Assembly (NCBI GenBank): GCA_039584685.1
Contig: JBDGXI010000008.1
Coordinates: 1 to 40,795 of the forward strand
Direction of reading: 5' to 3'
Source: Benthicola sp039584685
GTDB taxonomy: Bacteria > Gemmatimonadota > Gemmatimonadetes > Palauibacterales > Palauibacteraceae
DNA: 40,795 nt
The position numbers were made by a program, and so were the translations under genes. The first letter of the stretch is position 1, and every line of letters starts with the position of its first letter. The notes under the pieces are model-generated. The model ran no database searches. It was not told the DNA's origin and worked only from the letters and a program-made list of their open reading frames with translations. This document shows positions 38,827 through 40,795 of this stretch, in pieces.

Positions 38827-39072
38827 GCGATCCTTGTCGTTCCTGGTGCCTGGCTCGGTCCGGGCACTTTCGCGCCGCCGCTGGATCCAACGAGCGGGTA
38901 TCGCGGTACGAGCATGCAGGCGGATACATAGAGTACGGTGCCGGCCCCGGCGAGGTCCAACGGAGTGCGTCGCCGCTGGCCCGGGATCTGCACTGACTAA
39001 CGGGCTCTGTGATCGTAATGGGCCGTCGTGCCTGAATCGACGGCCTGCCATGAGGCTGTACCGGAGGATGAC

Positions 39073-39906
39073 ATGCGCAAGAAGTTCAGACCAGTGTTCC
39101 CACTGTTCCTGATTCTCACCGCTTTCGCGCTGGCGGCGTGCGGCGGCTCGGGAGACGAGGACGACCCGCTCGACCGCGAATTGGATCTCGCGATGGCGGA
39201 GGATTCGCTGGCGGCCCTGGCCGACACGACCCTGGCCGAGGCGGGGGAGGGCGAAGCGCCCTCAGAGGTCCCGGACGATACACCGCCACCGCGTCGGGAT
39301 CCGCCGCCGGCCAATCCGCCGGGGCAGACTACTCCCACGCCGGATCCGGAGCCGCCCCCCGCGCCGGCCTACCGCGACATGTCAGCATCTGCGGGGACGC
39401 TCCTGCAGGTGAGCCTGGACCGGGAGCTGAGCACGGAGTCGAGCAACGTGGGCGAGAAGTTCACGGTCACGCTCCTCGCGCCGGTCACGGACGCCACGGG
39501 CGTGGTGATTCCGGCGGGCACGAAGATCCAGGGCGAGGTCACGGCGCTGGAGCCATCAGGCTCCGCCGGGCAACAAGCCATGATCCGGTTGGACTTCGGA
39601 CAGCTCCTCCTGGATGGAGAGTCCTACCAGGTGGCACTCACCGTGAGCGAGGCGAACGTGACCACTCGCGGTCGGAAGAGCACCGAAGAGAAGGCCGTCA
39701 CCATCGGGGCGGGCGCCGTGGTGGGCGGCATCCTGGGCCGCGTGATCGGGGGTAACGCCACCGGGACGATCATCGGTGGGGTGGCCGGGGCCGCAGCCGG
39801 CACGGCGATCGCCCTGGGCACGGAGGACGTGGACGCGGTACTCGAGGAAGGGTCCGAGATGACCCTGCGGGTGGAGGAGAGGATCACGGTGCGGCGGCCG
39901 GCCTGA
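39073..39906 (+). CDS. lipoprotein with Pro-rich linker and C-terminal glycine zipper
   Basis: A 277-residue lipoprotein: signal FLILTAFALAACGG with lipobox LAAC. An acidic stretch (DEDDPLDRELDLAMAED) and a Pro-rich region (about 70-105, DDTPPPRRDPPPANPPG) follow. A beta-rich domain then appears, with GEKFTVTLLAPVTDATGVVIPAGTKIQ (in parts) resembling conjugation TrbI/VirB10-like or SH3-like fold fragments. A glycine zipper (GAGAVVGGILGRVIGGNATG, then TIIGGVAGAAAGTAIALGT) sits near the end and could insert in a membrane. GGAGG lies seven bases before the ATG at 39073. It is divergent from the ABC gene across 246 bases in which I see nothing specific. Function unknown. Confidence 0.8.
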   Translation: MRKKFRPVFPLFLILTAFALAACGGSGDEDDPLDRELDLAMAEDSLAALADTTLAEAGEGEAPSEVPDDTPPPRRDPPPANPPGQTTPTPDPEPPPAPAYRDMSASAGTLLQVSLDRELSTESSNVGEKFTVTLLAPVTDATGVVIPAGTKIQGEVTALEPSGSAGQQAMIRLDFGQLLLDGESYQVALTVSEANVTTRGRKSTEEKAVTIGAGAVVGGILGRVIGGNATGTIIGGVAGAAAGTAIALGTEDVDAVLEEGSEMTLRVEERITVRRPA

Positions 39907-39934
39907 CGACGACGCCCCGATGCGGGATGTCGGA

Positions 39935-39950
39935 ACCGCCTGCGGGCGGT
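39935..39950. terminator. weak terminator hairpin between convergent genes
   Basis: ACCGCC (39935-39940) and GGCGGT (39945-39950) pair with a 4-base loop, between the lipoprotein stop and the end of the gamma-glutamyltransferase gene. A competing pairing of GGGCGG with CCGCCC at 39963-39968 is possible. Confidence 0.4.
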
Positions 39951-39977
39951 CGCGTGCTGCGGCCGCCCGTTATCCAA

Positions 39978-40795
39978 TCAGAACCCGAGGGCCTGTCCGC
40001 CGCGCCGCCGGTCCGAGGCCCCGAGCCGGGTTCCGTCGTCCCTGATCTGGATCGTCTGCACGTCCCCGCTGATGTCAGTGCGCTCCTCCAGAACGTGGCC
40101 GCGCCGCTGAAGTTCCGCGATCACCTCCGGACTGAGCCCTGACGGCTCGTAGCGCACGAGGTCCGGCAGGTGCTGGTGGTGGAACCGGGGAGCATCCACC
40201 GAGCTTCGGATGGGTAGAGCGAAGTCGACGTGGTTGGAGACGATCTGAAAGATGGTGGTGATGATGGTGGCGCCGCCCGGCGTGCCCGTCACCAGGTCCG
40301 TCCGACCCTCCGGATCGACGACGATGGTCGGCGCCATCGCCGACAGCATGCGCTTCTCGGGCTCGATCGCGTTGGCCTTGCCCTGCACGAGGCCGAACTG
40401 ATTCGGGACTCCCGGCTTCGACGTGAAATCGTCCATCTCGTTGTTGAGCAGGAAGCCCGCTCCCCGCACCACGACCTTCGATCCGAACCAGCTGTTGATC
40501 GTGGTGGTCACGGCCACGGCGTTCCCGTCCCGGTCCACGATCGAGAAGTGTGTGGTCTGCGTGGACTCCTCCGGCACCCGGTTGAACGCCCGCGAGTCCG
40601 AAGCGAGCCGCATGTTGATCGTGCCGGCCAGCGAATCGGCGTAAGCCTGCGAAAGCAGCCTCCCCATCGGTATCTCGACGAAGTCGGGATCGCCGAGGAA
40701 GAAGTTCCGGTCCGCGTAGGCGCGTCGCATCGCCTCGACCGCCACGTGCACGTGGTCGGCGGACAGCCAGCCGAACGATTCCAGGTCGAAACTCT
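39978..40795 (-). CDS. ggt: gamma-glutamyltransferase, C-terminal part (truncated at window edge)
   Basis: The C-terminal 270 or so residues of a gamma-glutamyltransferase (glutathione hydrolase), normally a periplasmic enzyme that self-cleaves. The cleavage and nucleophile Thr is in ESTQTTHFSIVDRDGNAVA (second Thr of TTHFS); GAGFLLNNEMDDF and KRMLSAMAPTIV are further family motifs, and GTPGGATIITT forms part of the active site. The frame stays open to the window end (SFDLESFGWLSADHVH precedes the apparent GTG at 40751), so the gene's start and large subunit lie outside. It converges on the lipoprotein gene. Confidence 0.92.
   Translation of the reverse strand, partial: SFDLESFGWLSADHVHVAVEAMRRAYADRNFFLGDPDFVEIPMGRLLSQAYADSLAGTINMRLASDSRAFNRVPEESTQTTHFSIVDRDGNAVAVTTTINSWFGSKVVVRGAGFLLNNEMDDFTSKPGVPNQFGLVQGKANAIEPEKRMLSAMAPTIVVDPEGRTDLVTGTPGGATIITTIFQIVSNHVDFALPIRSSVDAPRFHHQHLPDLVRYEPSGLSPEVIAELQRRGHVLEERTDISGDVQTIQIRDDGTRLGASDRRRGGQALGF

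Overview
The window is a 40.8 kb piece of a GC-rich, densely coded bacterial chromosome. It has ATG, GTG and TTG starts, many 1-8 bp gene overlaps and GC-rich hairpins between genes. Lipoproteins with lipoboxes, an AsmA-type envelope protein and periplasm-type enzymes point to a diderm. The gene mix (M28 peptidase, SIMPL protein, ECF sigma with zinc anti-sigma, NSS transporter with small subunit, paired DHH phosphoesterases) resembles Gemmatimonadota or a neighbouring phylum. That placement is an impression, because no rRNA or classical marker gene is present. I saw no tRNA, rRNA, CRISPR array, insertion sequence or phage gene.

Left part (1-12.6 kb): the end of an M28 peptidase, a two-gene NAD salvage operon (nicotinate phosphoribosyltransferase and nicotinamidase-like hydrolase), two GNAT acetyltransferases, an AmmeMemoRadiSam radical SAM enzyme, a Cdd1-like helix-hairpin-helix protein, a berberine-bridge-type flavoenzyme, an O-methyltransferase divergent from a cupin, a complete Ada repair protein/regulator, small unknown genes, triosephosphate isomerase and a SIMPL-domain exported protein.

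Centre (12.6-19.4 kb): a complete bacterial microcompartment (BMC) operon on the minus strand. In transcription order it encodes a TetR regulator, an RpiB-like protein, deoxyribose-phosphate aldolase (DeoC), a permuted tandem BMC-T, a BMC-H, a BMC-P, a CoA-acylating aldehyde dehydrogenase, a second BMC-T and two more BMC-P genes. The cargo suggests cleavage of 2-deoxyribose 5-phosphate to glyceraldehyde 3-phosphate plus acetaldehyde, and oxidation of acetaldehyde to acetyl-CoA inside a protein shell. This is the gene content of sugar-phosphate-utilising (SPU) BMC loci. All three enzymes start with an alignable amphipathic helix that looks like a shared encapsulation tag. The RpiB-like protein has Asp where the usual catalytic Cys sits. 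Four copies of an 18-bp operator-like dyad lie at the TetR promoter region (three) and before the BMC-P/aldehyde dehydrogenase half of the operon (one), suggesting TetR control of itself and of the compartment. No phosphotransacylase, alcohol dehydrogenase or kinase is encoded in the locus.

Right part (19.4-40.8 kb): an SRAP (HMCES/YedK) DNA-protein crosslink protein, a membrane-anchored unknown, a lipoprotein and an AsmA-family protein, an ECF sigma/zinc anti-sigma pair, an M42 aminopeptidase, a DtxR-type regulator, a PHP phosphoesterase, thioredoxin reductase, an IscA/ErpA-type Fe-S protein, an MBL hydrolase, a DHH phosphoesterase, an unusual dephospho-CoA kinase-PHP fusion, an NSS sodium symporter with its 45-residue small subunit, a second DHH (NrnA-like) protein, a Gly/Asn-repeat protein, CcdA, an ABC exporter half with a degenerate Walker B, a glycine-zipper lipoprotein, and the end of a gamma-glutamyltransferase.
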